Source of the DNA: an uncultured Alphaproteobacteria bacterium
GTDB taxonomy: Bacteria > Pseudomonadota > Alphaproteobacteria > Rhizobiales > Beijerinckiaceae
Assembly (NCBI GenBank): GCA_937988775.1
Contig: CALKHP010000019.1
Location: 1 to 64,000 of the forward strand
DNA: 64,000 nucleotides
Reading direction: 5' to 3'
Below the pieces are notes generated by a model. The model searched no databases. It had not been told where the DNA came from and saw only the letters and a program-made list of their open reading frames with translations. The position numbers and the translations under genes are program-made. Shown here one piece after another: positions 25,193 through 35,850 of the stretch (position 1 is its first letter; the number at the start of each line of letters is the position of its first letter).

Positions 25193-27049
25193 TTGTTTGC
25201 ATTTCTCGAACGCCTGATCGACCCGTTCACGGAGGCGCCCGCCGCGGCGCCGCCGCGCGGCCTCATGGCGTTCTTCTGGTATCACATCCGCCAGGTGCGC
25301 CGGCCGCTATTGGTGCTTCTCGGCATCTCGATCGCCGATGCGCTGCTCGACGCCAGCATCCCGTTTTTCGTCGGCAAGCTCGTCGACCTGCTCAATACCA
25401 GCCACCCCCGGACGCTGTTCGCCGAGCATGGCTGGCTGCTTGCCGGCATGGCGGCGGTGCTGCTGTTGCTGCGCCCGCTCGTGCTGGTCGCCGAGCGCCT
25501 GATCACCAATGTCGGCATCGTCGCGCCGCTGACCACCATGCTGCGCTGGCAGCATTACACGCATGTCGCGCGCCAGAGCCTGAACTTCTTCCAGAAGGAT
25601 TTCGCCGGCCGCGTCGCCACGCGCGTCATGCAAACCGGCTCGGCGCTGCGCCAGGCCGTGCTCTCCGTGTTGCAGACCGTGCTCTACCTGCTGTTCTTCA
25701 GCATCAGCACCGTGGGGCTGCTGGCGGCGCAGGATTGGCGCCTCGCCATGCCGTCGCTGGTCTGGCTTATCGTCTATGTCGCCATGCTGCGCTGGTTCGT
25801 GCCGCGCCTGCGCGAGCGCTCGAAGCGGGCGTCCGAAGGCCGCTCGATGCTGACCGGCAAGGTCGTCGACAGTTTCACCAACATCCACACCGTGAAGCTG
25901 TTCTCGAGCAGCCGGCACGAGGATGCCTATATGCGCACGGCGATGCTCGACGCGAACGACAAGTTCCTCGCCCAGCAGCGCCTCAACGTCGCCTTCGCCG
26001 CCAGCATGACCATCCTCAATGCGGTGACGCTGACCGCGACCGGCGCGCTGTGCATCTGGCTCTGGCAGGACGGCGCGGTGACGCTCGGCGCCATCGCCAT
26101 GGCGATGCCGCTGGTGATGACGCTGGTGCGCATGTCCGGCTGGGTCGGCTGGGAAATCGCCGGCATCTTCGAGAATATCGGCGTGGTGCAGGAGGGCATG
26201 GATTCGATCACGCCGCCGCTCGACCTCGTCGACCGGCCGGGTGCCGGCGAACTCGTTGTCGACAAGGCGCATATCCGGTTCGAGCACGCCCGTTTCGGCT
26301 ATGGGCGGGCGCTCCCCGTGCTAGATGGTATATCGCTGGACATCCGCCCGGGCGAGAAGGTCGGCCTCGTCGGGCGCTCCGGCGCCGGCAAGTCGACGCT
26401 CGTCAACCTGCTGCTGCGCTTCTACGACCTCGAGAGCGGCCGCATCCTGATCGACGGGCAGGACATTGCCGGCGTGACGCAGGAATCGCTGCGCGCGGCG
26501 ATCGCCGTCGTCACGCAGGACACCGCGCTGATGCACCGCTCGATCGGCGACAACATCCGCTACGGCCGGCAGGGCGCCGACCGGGCCGCCGTGATGCGCG
26601 CCGCCGAACAGGCCCATGCGGCAGGCTTCATTGCCACGCTGGAGGATTGGCTCGGCCGCAAGGGCTATGACGCCCATGTCGGCGAGCGCGGCGTGAAACT
26701 ATCGGGCGGCCAGCGCCAGCGCATCGCCATCGCGCGCGTCATCCTCAAGGATGCGCCGATCCTGGTGCTGGACGAGGCGACCAGCGCACTCGACAGTGAG
26801 GTCGAGGCCGCGATCCAGGAAAGCCTCGGCCAGTTGATGGAAGGCAAGACCGTGCTTGCCATCGCCCACCGCCTCTCGACGCTGCAGATGATGGACCGCA
26901 TCGTGGTCATCGACGAGGGCCGCATCCTCGAGCAAGGCTCGCATGCCGAACTCATCGCCGAGGGCGGCCTCTATGCCGAGCTTTGGGCGCGCCAGACCGG
27001 CGATTTCCTCATCATGCCCAAGGCGCTCGACCGGCTCGCCGCCGAATAA
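25193..27049 (+). CDS. ABC exporter, fused permease and ATPase
   Basis: 618 residues from the TTG at 25193. The same frame is open back to an ATG at 25031, but that stretch runs through the family A repeat and looks non-coding, while MFAFLERLIDPF resembles starts I recall for relatives. The start is uncertain. Six transmembrane helices (about 35-320) are followed by a nucleotide-binding domain: Walker A GRSGAGKST, Q-loop VVTQDTALMHRSIGDNIRYG, signature LSGGQRQRIAIAR, Walker B ILVLDEATSALD, and H-loop IAHRLST. It is a homodimeric half-exporter of the MsbA/Atm type; cargo unknown. Single gene, no partner subunit. Confidence 0.88.
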   Translation: MFAFLERLIDPFTEAPAAAPPRGLMAFFWYHIRQVRRPLLVLLGISIADALLDASIPFFVGKLVDLLNTSHPRTLFAEHGWLLAGMAAVLLLLRPLVLVAERLITNVGIVAPLTTMLRWQHYTHVARQSLNFFQKDFAGRVATRVMQTGSALRQAVLSVLQTVLYLLFFSISTVGLLAAQDWRLAMPSLVWLIVYVAMLRWFVPRLRERSKRASEGRSMLTGKVVDSFTNIHTVKLFSSSRHEDAYMRTAMLDANDKFLAQQRLNVAFAASMTILNAVTLTATGALCIWLWQDGAVTLGAIAMAMPLVMTLVRMSGWVGWEIAGIFENIGVVQEGMDSITPPLDLVDRPGAGELVVDKAHIRFEHARFGYGRALPVLDGISLDIRPGEKVGLVGRSGAGKSTLVNLLLRFYDLESGRILIDGQDIAGVTQESLRAAIAVVTQDTALMHRSIGDNIRYGRQGADRAAVMRAAEQAHAAGFIATLEDWLGRKGYDAHVGERGVKLSGGQRQRIAIARVILKDAPILVLDEATSALDSEVEAAIQESLGQLMEGKTVLAIAHRLSTLQMMDRIVVIDEGRILEQGSHAELIAEGGLYAELWARQTGDFLIMPKALDRLAAE

Positions 27050-27154
27050 GCCTATGCTAAAGTCATAGCCGTGGCACGGCGAAGCGCTATTGCCAGCGGC
27101 ACCGGGCCGCTGGAAGCTGGCCACCTCGCCGCAAGGCTTTTCGGGGGCACGCCC

Positions 27155-28180
27155 ATGAAACATCTCGTTGCCGGTTTCGCCGCCGGCCTGTCGCTCGCCA
27201 TCCTCGCCGCAGCACCGGCCTTTGCCGCCGATTCCGTGCTCGATACCATCAAGCAGCGCGGCTACATCATCTGCGGCACCAGCCAGGGCGTGCCCGGCTT
27301 CTCGAGCCAGGACGACAAGGGCGTCTGGCGCGGCTTCGATACCGATATCTGCCGCTCGCTCGCCGCCGCGATCTTCAATGATCCGACCAAGGCCAAATAT
27401 ATTCCGCTCTCCAGCAAGGACCGGCTCGCCACCTTGCAGAGCGGCGATATCGACGTGCTGCCCCGCACCACGACCTGGACGCTCGGCCGCGATGTCGGCC
27501 ATGGCGTCAGCTTCACCGCCGTCAACTATTATGACGGCCAGGGCTTCATCGTGCGCAAGAAGCTCGGCGTCGACAGCGTCAAGCAACTCGACGGCGCTTC
27601 CATCTGCGTGGCGCAGGGCACCACGACCGAGCTGACGCTGGCCGATTATGCCCGCACCCACAACATGAAGTTCGAGGTCGTCGCCTTCGCCGATCTCGAC
27701 GGCACGGTGCAGGCCTACGAGGCCGGGCGCTGCGACGCCTACACCACCGACCTGTCCTCGCTCGCCGGCACGCGCACCAAGCTGAAGAATCCTGACGAGC
27801 ATCTGCTGATCAAGGAGGTCATCTCCAAGGAGCCGCTCGGCCCCTGGGTGCGCAAGGGCGACATCGCCTGGTTCGATCTGGTGCGCTGGACGGTGTTCGC
27901 GCTGCTCGATGCCGAGGAACTCGGCGTGACCCAGGCCAATCTCGACGAGATGCTGCAATCGAAGAACCCGGAAATCCGCCGCCTGCTCGGCCAGGAAGGC
28001 AATTTCGGTGAATCGCTCGGCCTGACCAAGGATTGGGTGGTGCGCATCATCCGCGCCGTCGGCAATTACGGCGAGAGCTTCGATCGCAACCTCGGCGAGG
28101 GCTCGCCGATGAAGCTGCCGCGCGGCATCAACGCGCTTTGGACGCAAGGCGGCGCGCAATACGCGCCTCCAATCCGCTGA
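27155..28180 (+). CDS. General amino-acid ABC transporter substrate-binding protein (AapJ-like)
   Basis: 341 residues from the ATG at 27155. A Sec signal peptide (LVAGFAAGLSLAILAAAPAFAA) directs it to the periplasm. It is an AapJ/BztA-type family 3 binding protein: TIKQRGYIICGTSQGVPGFS near 34, GFDTDICRSLAAAIF near 65, and the late motifs YTTDLSSLAG, EPLGPWVRKGD and ALWTQGGAQYAPP. These feed AapQMP permeases for many L-amino acids. The permease and ATPase genes are absent from the neighbourhood, so this is a lone copy. A YaiI gene overlaps its 3' end. Confidence 0.88.
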   Translation: MKHLVAGFAAGLSLAILAAAPAFAADSVLDTIKQRGYIICGTSQGVPGFSSQDDKGVWRGFDTDICRSLAAAIFNDPTKAKYIPLSSKDRLATLQSGDIDVLPRTTTWTLGRDVGHGVSFTAVNYYDGQGFIVRKKLGVDSVKQLDGASICVAQGTTTELTLADYARTHNMKFEVVAFADLDGTVQAYEAGRCDAYTTDLSSLAGTRTKLKNPDEHLLIKEVISKEPLGPWVRKGDIAWFDLVRWTVFALLDAEELGVTQANLDEMLQSKNPEIRRLLGQEGNFGESLGLTKDWVVRIIRAVGNYGESFDRNLGEGSPMKLPRGINALWTQGGAQYAPPIR

Positions 28181-28659
28181 GCGCGCCCGCGCCGGGCGGC
28201 ATCGCCATCCTGGTCGATGCCGATGCCTGCCCGGTCAAGAACGAAATCTATCGCGTCGCGGCCCGCCACGGCGTGCGCGTATTCATCGTCGCCAACAGCT
28301 ACATGGCTATTCCGCGCGATCCCTCGATCGAGCGCGTCGTGGTCGGCGCCGGGTTCGATGCGGCCGACGACTGGATCGCCGCCAATGCCACCGCTGCGAG
28401 CGTGGTGGTCACGGCCGACGTGCCGCTGGCAAGCCAGGCCGTGAAGGCCGGCGCCGAGGTCATCGCCCATAACGGCCGCCCGTTCACGGAAGCCGGCATC
28501 GGCCTGGCGCTCGCCACCCGCAACCTGATGCAGGACCTGCGCGAGGCCGGCGAGGTCAAGGGCGGCAACGCCCCCTTCACCCCGCGCGACCGCTCCGCCT
28601 TCCTCGGCGCCCTCGATCGCGCGCTGGTGCGGCTGAAACGGCGGGGCGGCGGCGTCTGA
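28138..28659 (+). CDS. YaiI/YqxD family protein (DUF188)
   Basis: About 173 residues if started at the TTG at 28138, inside the 3' end of the aapJ-like gene. The conserved domain begins with ILVDADACPVKNEIYRVA and continues with VVGAGFDAADDWI, VTADVPLASQAVKAGA and RNLMQDLRE, all typical of the PIN-like YaiI family. Its biochemical role is not established. No ATG or GTG precedes the domain in frame near the expected start (around 28200). Initiation must therefore use TTG or another rare codon, probably coupled to the upstream stop at 28180. Confidence 0.82.
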   Translation: MDARRRAIRASNPLSAPAPGGIAILVDADACPVKNEIYRVAARHGVRVFIVANSYMAIPRDPSIERVVVGAGFDAADDWIAANATAASVVVTADVPLASQAVKAGAEVIAHNGRPFTEAGIGLALATRNLMQDLREAGEVKGGNAPFTPRDRSAFLGALDRALVRLKRRGGGV

Positions 28660-28662
28660 GCC

Positions 28663-28911
28663 TCACGCAGCCGCTAATGGGGGGCCGCTCTGGTCGCGTC
28701 GCCCGGCCAACAAGCCGGCAATGGAGATATCCTCGTCGAGCTCTTCCCAGTGCAACCCGCCAGGGCTGATCTCATAGCGCTTGCGCTGCGCGGGGGTGGC
28801 GCGCAGCAACCGGGGGAACCACGCCAGCGGCACACCGATGGTCCGCCCATCCAAAAGTTCGACCCAGAGCTGGTCATTGTCGAAATGTGCAGCCTTAGCC
28901 GAAATATGCAT
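28663..28911 (-). CDS. DUF2442 family protein (candidate antitoxin-like partner)
   Basis: 82 residues from the ATG at 28911 (GAGAGGG upstream; an in-frame TTG at 28926 is less likely). It matches the DUF2442 fold: DNDQLWVELLDGRTIGVPLAWFPRL, ATPAQRKRYEI, and GLHWEELDEDISI. These proteins are often encoded directly after DUF4160 proteins, as here, and the pair is sometimes suggested to be toxin-antitoxin-like, without firm proof. The start lies inside the DUF4160 gene, 17 nt before its stop, so translation is coupled. Confidence 0.85.
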   Translation of the reverse strand: MHISAKAAHFDNDQLWVELLDGRTIGVPLAWFPRLLRATPAQRKRYEISPGGLHWEELDEDISIAGLLAGRRDQSGPPLAAA

Positions 28912-29137
28912 GCCAAGCCCTCTCAATCACATCGCGATTGCTATCGACAACGCCCAAAAGCCTTCGAAGCGTCGGCGCATCGAAACCGGTGCTTTCGGCC
29001 AGCCCCACTTCAGGTCGCAACCAGAATTTGGCCTCGCCCTCTGCCTTGCGCACGTGAATGTGCAGAGGTTCGCGCGGATTCCCTTCGTTCGAGTAGAAAA
29101 AGAACCGGAACCCTTCATAGCGGAAAACAATCGGCAT
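28895..29137 (-). CDS. DUF4160 family protein
   Basis: 80 residues. It has the family pattern MPIVFRYEGFRFFFYSNEG-(N)-REPLHIHVRKAEGEAKFWL. The PLHIHV core with two histidines, and a C-terminal helix RRLLGVVDSNRDVIERAWH, are typical. The family pairs with DUF2442 across bacteria. The pair is flanked by the YaiI gene (convergent) and prfC on the same strand, upstream by 42 nt. A toxin role is a hypothesis from gene pairing only. Confidence 0.85.
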   Translation of the reverse strand: MPIVFRYEGFRFFFYSNEGNPREPLHIHVRKAEGEAKFWLRPEVGLAESTGFDAPTLRRLLGVVDSNRDVIERAWHAYFG

Positions 29138-29179
29138 GACGAGCCGCCCCAGTGTCGGATCGACGGCGCGGCCTGAGCC

Positions 29180-30787
29180 TCACGCCGCGATCTGGTAATC
29201 CTTCACGTCGGAGAAGCTGATCCCCGGCGCGCGCTCGATTTCCCAGTTCAGGTTGAAGGCGGAGGAGGCCATGAACACCGGCGCGCCGTCGAGGTCGTCC
29301 GCCATCGAGAAGCGATGCCCGTCGACGAAACCGTCAAGCGCCTGCCGATCCTTTGAGGTCACCCAGCGGCACACGGTGAACTGGCTCGTCTCGAAGGCGA
29401 CCGGCAGACCGTATTCGACATCGAGCCGCTCCTTCAGCACGTCGAGCTGCAAGGCGCCGACCACGCCGACGATCGCCGGCGCGCCGTCATGCGGCAGGAA
29501 AATCTGCACCACGCCCTCTTCGGCCATCTGCTGCAGCGCCTCGCGCAGCTTCTTGGCCTTCATCGCGTCCTGCAGCTTGACCCGGCGCAGGATTTCCGGC
29601 GCGAAGCTCGGCACGCCCTGGAACACGATATCCTCGCCCTCGGTCAGCGTATCGCCGATTCGCAAGGTGCCGTGGTTCGGGATGCCGACGATATCGCCGG
29701 CATAGGCTTCGTCCGCTATGGCGCGATCGCGCGCGAAGAAGAATTGCGGCGCATGCAGGCTCATCGGCTTGGCGGTGCGCACCAGCTTGACCTTCATGCC
29801 GCGCGTCAGCTTGCCGGAGCACACGCGCAGGAAGGCGATGCGGTCGCGGTGGTTCGGATCCATATTGGCCTGGATCTTGAACACGAAGCCGCTCATGCGC
29901 TCCTCGCCCGCCTCGACCATGCGGCCTTCGGCCTGTTGCGCGCGCGGCGGCGGCGCGAAGGCGATCAGGCTGTCGATCAGGTCGCGCACGCCGAAGGTGC
30001 GCAGCGCCGAACCCCAGAATACCGGCGTCAGGCTGCCCTCGCGATAGGCTTTCGTCTCGAACGGCCGGCAGCCGCCCTGCGCCAGTTCGATTTCCTCGCG
30101 CCACGCCGCCGCGCCGCTGCCGAGCAATTCGTCGAAGATCGAATCCCCCGGCCCGTTGACCGGCTTGGGTTCCTCGTCGCGATCGATGCGGCGGACCTCG
30201 TTCCTGCGCAGGTCGTAGGTGCCGGCAAAGTCTCTGCCCCGGCCGATCGGCCAGGTCACCGGCGCGGTATCGAGCGCCAGCGTCTTCTCGATCTCGTCGA
30301 GCAGGTCGAACGGATCGCGCGTCTCACGGTCGAGCTTGTTGATGAAGGTGACGATCGGGATGTCGCGCAGCCGGCACACCTCGAACAGCTTTCGCGTGCG
30401 CGCCTCGATGCCCTTGGCGGCATCGATCACCATCACGGCTGAATCGACCGCCGTCAGCGTGCGATAGGTGTCCTCGGAAAAGTCCTCGTGGCCCGGCGTA
30501 TCGAGCAGGTTGAAGACGCAGCCGCCATATTCGAAGGTCATCACCGAGGTGACGACCGAGATGCCGCGCTGGCGCTCGATCTTCATCCAGTCGGAGTTGG
30601 TCTGGCGCCGGCCGGCCTTGGCCTTGACCTCGCCGGCAAGCTGGATCGCGCCCCCGAACAGCAGCAGCTTCTCGGTCAGCGTGGTCTTGCCGGCATCGGG
30701 ATGCGAGATGATGGCGAAGGTGCGCCGGCGGGCATATGGCGCCGCGTCAGCAGAAGCTGTTTGAGCAGAGATCGTATGAACAGTCAT
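29180..30787 (-). CDS. prfC: Peptide chain release factor 3
   Basis: 535 residues, normal for RF3. This GTPase releases RF1/RF2 from the ribosome after termination. GTPase motifs are HPDAGKTTLTEKLLLFGGAI near 29, DTPGHEDFSEDTYR near 97, and NKLDRETRDP near 151. The rest follows RF3: GPGDSIFDELLG region, AEGRMVEAGEERMSGFVFKIQANMDPNHRDR, and PSFAPEILRRVKLQDAMKAKKL. The small DUF4160-DUF2442 pair follows on the same strand. Upstream is a short exported-protein gene, 59 nt away. Confidence 0.97.
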   Translation of the reverse strand: MTVHTISAQTASADAAPYARRRTFAIISHPDAGKTTLTEKLLLFGGAIQLAGEVKAKAGRRQTNSDWMKIERQRGISVVTSVMTFEYGGCVFNLLDTPGHEDFSEDTYRTLTAVDSAVMVIDAAKGIEARTRKLFEVCRLRDIPIVTFINKLDRETRDPFDLLDEIEKTLALDTAPVTWPIGRGRDFAGTYDLRRNEVRRIDRDEEPKPVNGPGDSIFDELLGSGAAAWREEIELAQGGCRPFETKAYREGSLTPVFWGSALRTFGVRDLIDSLIAFAPPPRAQQAEGRMVEAGEERMSGFVFKIQANMDPNHRDRIAFLRVCSGKLTRGMKVKLVRTAKPMSLHAPQFFFARDRAIADEAYAGDIVGIPNHGTLRIGDTLTEGEDIVFQGVPSFAPEILRRVKLQDAMKAKKLREALQQMAEEGVVQIFLPHDGAPAIVGVVGALQLDVLKERLDVEYGLPVAFETSQFTVCRWVTSKDRQALDGFVDGHRFSMADDLDGAPVFMASSAFNLNWEIERAPGISFSDVKDYQIAA

Positions 30788-30846
30788 GATGCGTGGAGTA
30801 ACCGCCGCACGCCGGCTGTCAACTCGCTTGGCGCTTCAAATCGCCG

Positions 30847-31089
30847 TCAGCACTTGCAGACCGAACGTTCCATCGCGCGGCCGATCCGGTCCGCCTTGCG
30901 TTCGAGCTGTTCCATGCGGTTGTCGCCTTCCGGCACGGCCGCACCCGGCGGCTTGACCTTGCCGGTCTGGACAGCGCCGCGCTCGGGCGCGGCGCCATGC
31001 GGTGCTTCGGAACCGGGCATGCTTTGCGCGAAAGCTGCCGGGCTGGCGGAAACGGCCGCCGCGAACAGGAGAACCGTCCAAATGCGCAT
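30847..31089 (-). CDS. Small exported protein, unknown function
   Basis: 80 residues. A Sec signal peptide (MRIWTVLLFAAAVSASPAAFAQ) leaves a mature part of about 58 residues. That part is proline- and glycine-rich (GAAPERGAVQTGKVKPPGAAVPEG), then a charged helix MEQLERKADRIGRAMERS and a terminal CKC. The cysteine pair at the very end is unusual. I do not recognise a family. It precedes prfC on the same strand by 59 nt but need not be co-transcribed. Confidence 0.6.
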   Translation of the reverse strand: MRIWTVLLFAAAVSASPAAFAQSMPGSEAPHGAAPERGAVQTGKVKPPGAAVPEGDNRMEQLERKADRIGRAMERSVCKC

Positions 31090-31203
31090 GGCATCAACCT
31101 TTCCATGACAGGTCGCGCAGCGTGTCGATTCTGTCCCGCCGCGCCAGCGCGGTCAAACAATTACGGCATGTTTTCAACAAAGCTCACACTGTTTTGTTCC
31201 GCC

Positions 31204-32298
31204 TCACACCACGACGGTGATCTTCTCCGCCGCACGCGTCAGCCCGGTATAAAGCCAGCGCGCGCGATGCTCGCGGAAGGCATAGCTCTCGTCGAACAGC
31301 ACCACCGCATTCCATTGCGAGCCCTGCGCCTTGTGCACGGTGAGCGCGTAGCCGTAATCGAACTCATCCGAATTGCGGCGCACGGCGTAGGACAGTTCGT
31401 CCTCGCGGCCGATGAAGAATTCCGGCATCACCGAGACCTTAACCCTGGCCGTCCCGTCGCCTTCCTCCGGCAGCAGCCGCATCGAGACCAGCCCCTTCTT
31501 CGACAGCGCCACCTCGGCGACCGTCCAGATGCCGCCATTGAGCAGGCCCTTGGTCTTGTCGTTGCGCAGGCACACCAGCTTCTCGCCGGCCATCGGCGCG
31601 CCCTCGGTGAAGCCTTTCAGGCCACGGATGCGCTCGTTATAGAGCCGGCGCGTCTTGTTCATGCCGACCAGCACCTGGTCGGCAGCGAGCACGGTTTCCT
31701 TGTCGATCGCATCGCGCCGGATCACCCGGCTCTCGCCATAGGTGCCGACCGAAAGCCTGCCGCCCTCGCGCACCTCCATGGAAAGCCGCACGATCGGGTT
31801 GCCGGCGGCCTGGCGGTGCACCTCGGTCAGCATGATGTCGGGCTCGGCCTCGGTGAAATAGCCGCCGCCCTTGACCGGCGGCAGTTGCGCCGGATCGCCG
31901 AGCACCAGCACCTTGGTGCCGAAGGACAGCAGGTCCTTGCCGAGTTCCTCATCGACCATCGAGCATTCGTCGATGATCACCAGCTTGGCGTCGGCGACCG
32001 CGCTTTGCCGGTTGAGCACGAAGGTCGGGTCCTCGCCCTCCTTGTCGCGCGAGCGGTAGATCAGGCTGTGGATGGTCGAGGCGCCATCGCAGCCGCGCGC
32101 CCGCAGCACCGAGGCCGCCTTGCCGGTGAAGGCGGCGAACAGCGTGTCGCCCTTGGTCTCCTCGGCGATTGTCCGCGCCAGCGTCGTCTTGCCGGTGCCG
32201 GCATAGCCGAACAGCCGGAACACTTGGCGCCCGCGAATATCCTTCTGCCAGGCCGCAACCGCCTTCAGCGCCGAATCCTGCTGGGGAGAAAAGCTCAT
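31204..32298 (-). CDS. RecD/TraA-like DNA helicase (superfamily 1B)
   Basis: 364 residues. It resembles the small RecD-like ATP-dependent helicases of alphaproteobacteria. Motifs are Walker A GYAGTGKTTLA near 29, Walker B VIIDECSMVDEE near 105, GDPAQLPPV near 131, an arginine region LTEVHRQAAGNP near 155, and the C-terminal UvrD-like VHKAQGSQWNAVVLFDE and TGLTRAAEKITVVV. It lacks the N-terminal extension of RecD2. The start is 93 nt from the divergent uvrB, suggesting a shared DNA-repair promoter region; I found no GTTC-N7-GTTC LexA box there. Confidence 0.88.
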   Translation of the reverse strand: MSFSPQQDSALKAVAAWQKDIRGRQVFRLFGYAGTGKTTLARTIAEETKGDTLFAAFTGKAASVLRARGCDGASTIHSLIYRSRDKEGEDPTFVLNRQSAVADAKLVIIDECSMVDEELGKDLLSFGTKVLVLGDPAQLPPVKGGGYFTEAEPDIMLTEVHRQAAGNPIVRLSMEVREGGRLSVGTYGESRVIRRDAIDKETVLAADQVLVGMNKTRRLYNERIRGLKGFTEGAPMAGEKLVCLRNDKTKGLLNGGIWTVAEVALSKKGLVSMRLLPEEGDGTARVKVSVMPEFFIGREDELSYAVRRNSDEFDYGYALTVHKAQGSQWNAVVLFDESYAFREHRARWLYTGLTRAAEKITVVV

Positions 32299-32391
32299 GC
32301 GCGGCTGCCTAGCCTAAAACGGCGTCAAGGTGAACGGCAGAGACATAACTGCCCCCTCCCAATCCGGCACGATTCGGTCCATATAGGGAAC

Positions 32392-35010
<2,619 letters not shown>

Positions 35011-35020
35011 CCGCCCCCTC

Positions 35021-35096
35021 CCCTCGTCCTGAGCCTGTCGAAGGACGCTGAGTCCGGCGCCCTCTGGAACATGCTTCGACAGGCTCAGCATGAGGG
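35021..35096. repeat. Family A paired palindromic element
   Basis: CCCTCGTCCTGAGCCTGTCG at 35021-35040 faces CTTCGACAGGCTCAGCATGA at 35073-35092, with GGCGCCCTCTGGAAC between. Compensating changes in both arms (TCGTCC, CCTGTCG against CGACAGG) keep the fold. It is directly after uvrB and just before csaA. Confidence 0.85.
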
Positions 35097-35165
35097 ACGC
35101 GTTTTGGAGCAGTGTCGAGACAGAACCCTCTTGTCCGCGCCGCGCGCCCATGCCACCAACGCGCC

Positions 35166-35522
35166 ATGCCTACGCTCGCCCTTTCCCCCCAGATCGCCTT
35201 CGACGACTTCCTGAAAGTCGATATCCGCGTCGGCACCATCGTCGCAGCGGAAACCTTTCCGCAGGCGCGCAAGCCGGCCTACAAGCTGACCATCGATTTC
35301 GGGCCGGAGATCGGCACCAAACGCTCCTCGGCACAGATCACCCGCTACTACCAGCCGGATGCGCTGGTCGGGAAGCAGGTCATGGCGGTGGTGAATTTCC
35401 CAGCGCGCCAGATCGGCCCGTTCATGTCGGAAGTGCTGACGCTCGGCGCGCCGGACGAGAGCGGCGAGGTCGTGCTGCTGCAACCGACCCATCCGGTGCC
35501 GAATGGCGGCCGGATGTTCTGA
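35166..35522 (+). CDS. csaA: tRNA-binding chaperone-like protein CsaA
   Basis: 118 residues from the ATG at 35166. It is a stand-alone tRNA-binding OB-fold domain: FDDFLKVDIRVGTIVAAETF, PAYKLTIDFGPEIGTKRSSAQIT, and the C-terminal GEVVLLQPTHPVPNGGRMF that is diagnostic of CsaA. The Bacillus homologue has chaperone activity in protein secretion; the alphaproteobacterial role is less clear. It is separated from uvrB by a family A repeat and followed by a cluster of repeats. Confidence 0.93.
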   Translation: MPTLALSPQIAFDDFLKVDIRVGTIVAAETFPQARKPAYKLTIDFGPEIGTKRSSAQITRYYQPDALVGKQVMAVVNFPARQIGPFMSEVLTLGAPDESGEVVLLQPTHPVPNGGRMF

Positions 35523-35536
35523 GGCGGCGCGACGCG

Positions 35537-35628
35537 TGTCATTCCCGACGGCCGTCAGGCCGGTCGGGAATCCAGGAGTCAGGAGCGCATTGGCCCTCTG
35601 GATTCCCGCCTCCGCGGCAATGACAGCG
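35537..35628. repeat. Family C palindromic element
   Basis: GTGTCATTCCCGACGGCC starts a hairpin closed by GGCCGGTCGGGAATCCAG. A linker with GGAGCGCATTGG follows, then a second hairpin CTGGATTCCCGCCTCCGCGG-CAATGACAGC. The ends TGTCATT and AATGACA are inverted. Copies at 39588 and 45022. Confidence 0.8.
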
Positions 35629-35639
35629 GTGGCTCACCT

Positions 35640-35735
35640 ATCGGGATGGGCCGGATGAACCGGCCCATGACGGTGGAGGAACTTGCGCAAACATCACCGT
35701 CGTCATCGGCCGGCTTGACCGGCCGATCCCGATTG
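35640..35735. repeat. Family D palindromic element
   Basis: ATCGGGATGGGCCGG-ATGAA-CCGGCCCATGACGG, linker GTGGAGGAA..., then CGTCATCGGCCGG-CTTGA-CCGGCCGATCCCGAT. Two hairpins with inverted outer ends (ATCGGGAT / ATCCCGAT). It lies only 11 bp after a family C element. The 328-bp stretch 35523-35850 contains C, D and A elements and no gene. Confidence 0.85.
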
Positions 35736-35762
35736 GGAAAACGCACAGCCGGAACCACCCGC

Positions 35763-35832
35763 CCTCATCCTGAGCTTGTCGAAGGATGTTTCCGAGGGCG
35801 CTGGAACGTCCTTCGACAAGCTCAGGACGAGG
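35763..35832. repeat. Family A paired palindromic element
   Basis: CCTCATCCTGAGCTTGTCGA (35763-35782) faces TCCTTCGACAAGCTCAGGAC (35809-35828), with a short centre CCGAGGGCGCTGGAAC. About 70 bp, ending 18 bp before the histidine kinase stop. Confidence 0.85.
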
Positions 35833-35850
35833 TGTGATGGGGAAAGCCCC

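Noticed and set aside
30997..32391. Open frame continuous with uvrB extending 1.4 kb upstream
   Set aside because: It is antisense to the RecD-like helicase gene, its translation has no UvrB or other family sequence, and a clear start with UvrB sequence occurs at 32392. High GC content keeps many shadow frames open.
32299..32391. Possible LexA (SOS) box between the helicase and uvrB genes
   Set aside because: No GTTC-N7-GTTC or near match was found; only a single GAAC half.
35523..35850. CRISPR array
   Set aside because: The repeats are palindromic elements of three kinds with irregular spacing and no unique spacers or cas genes.
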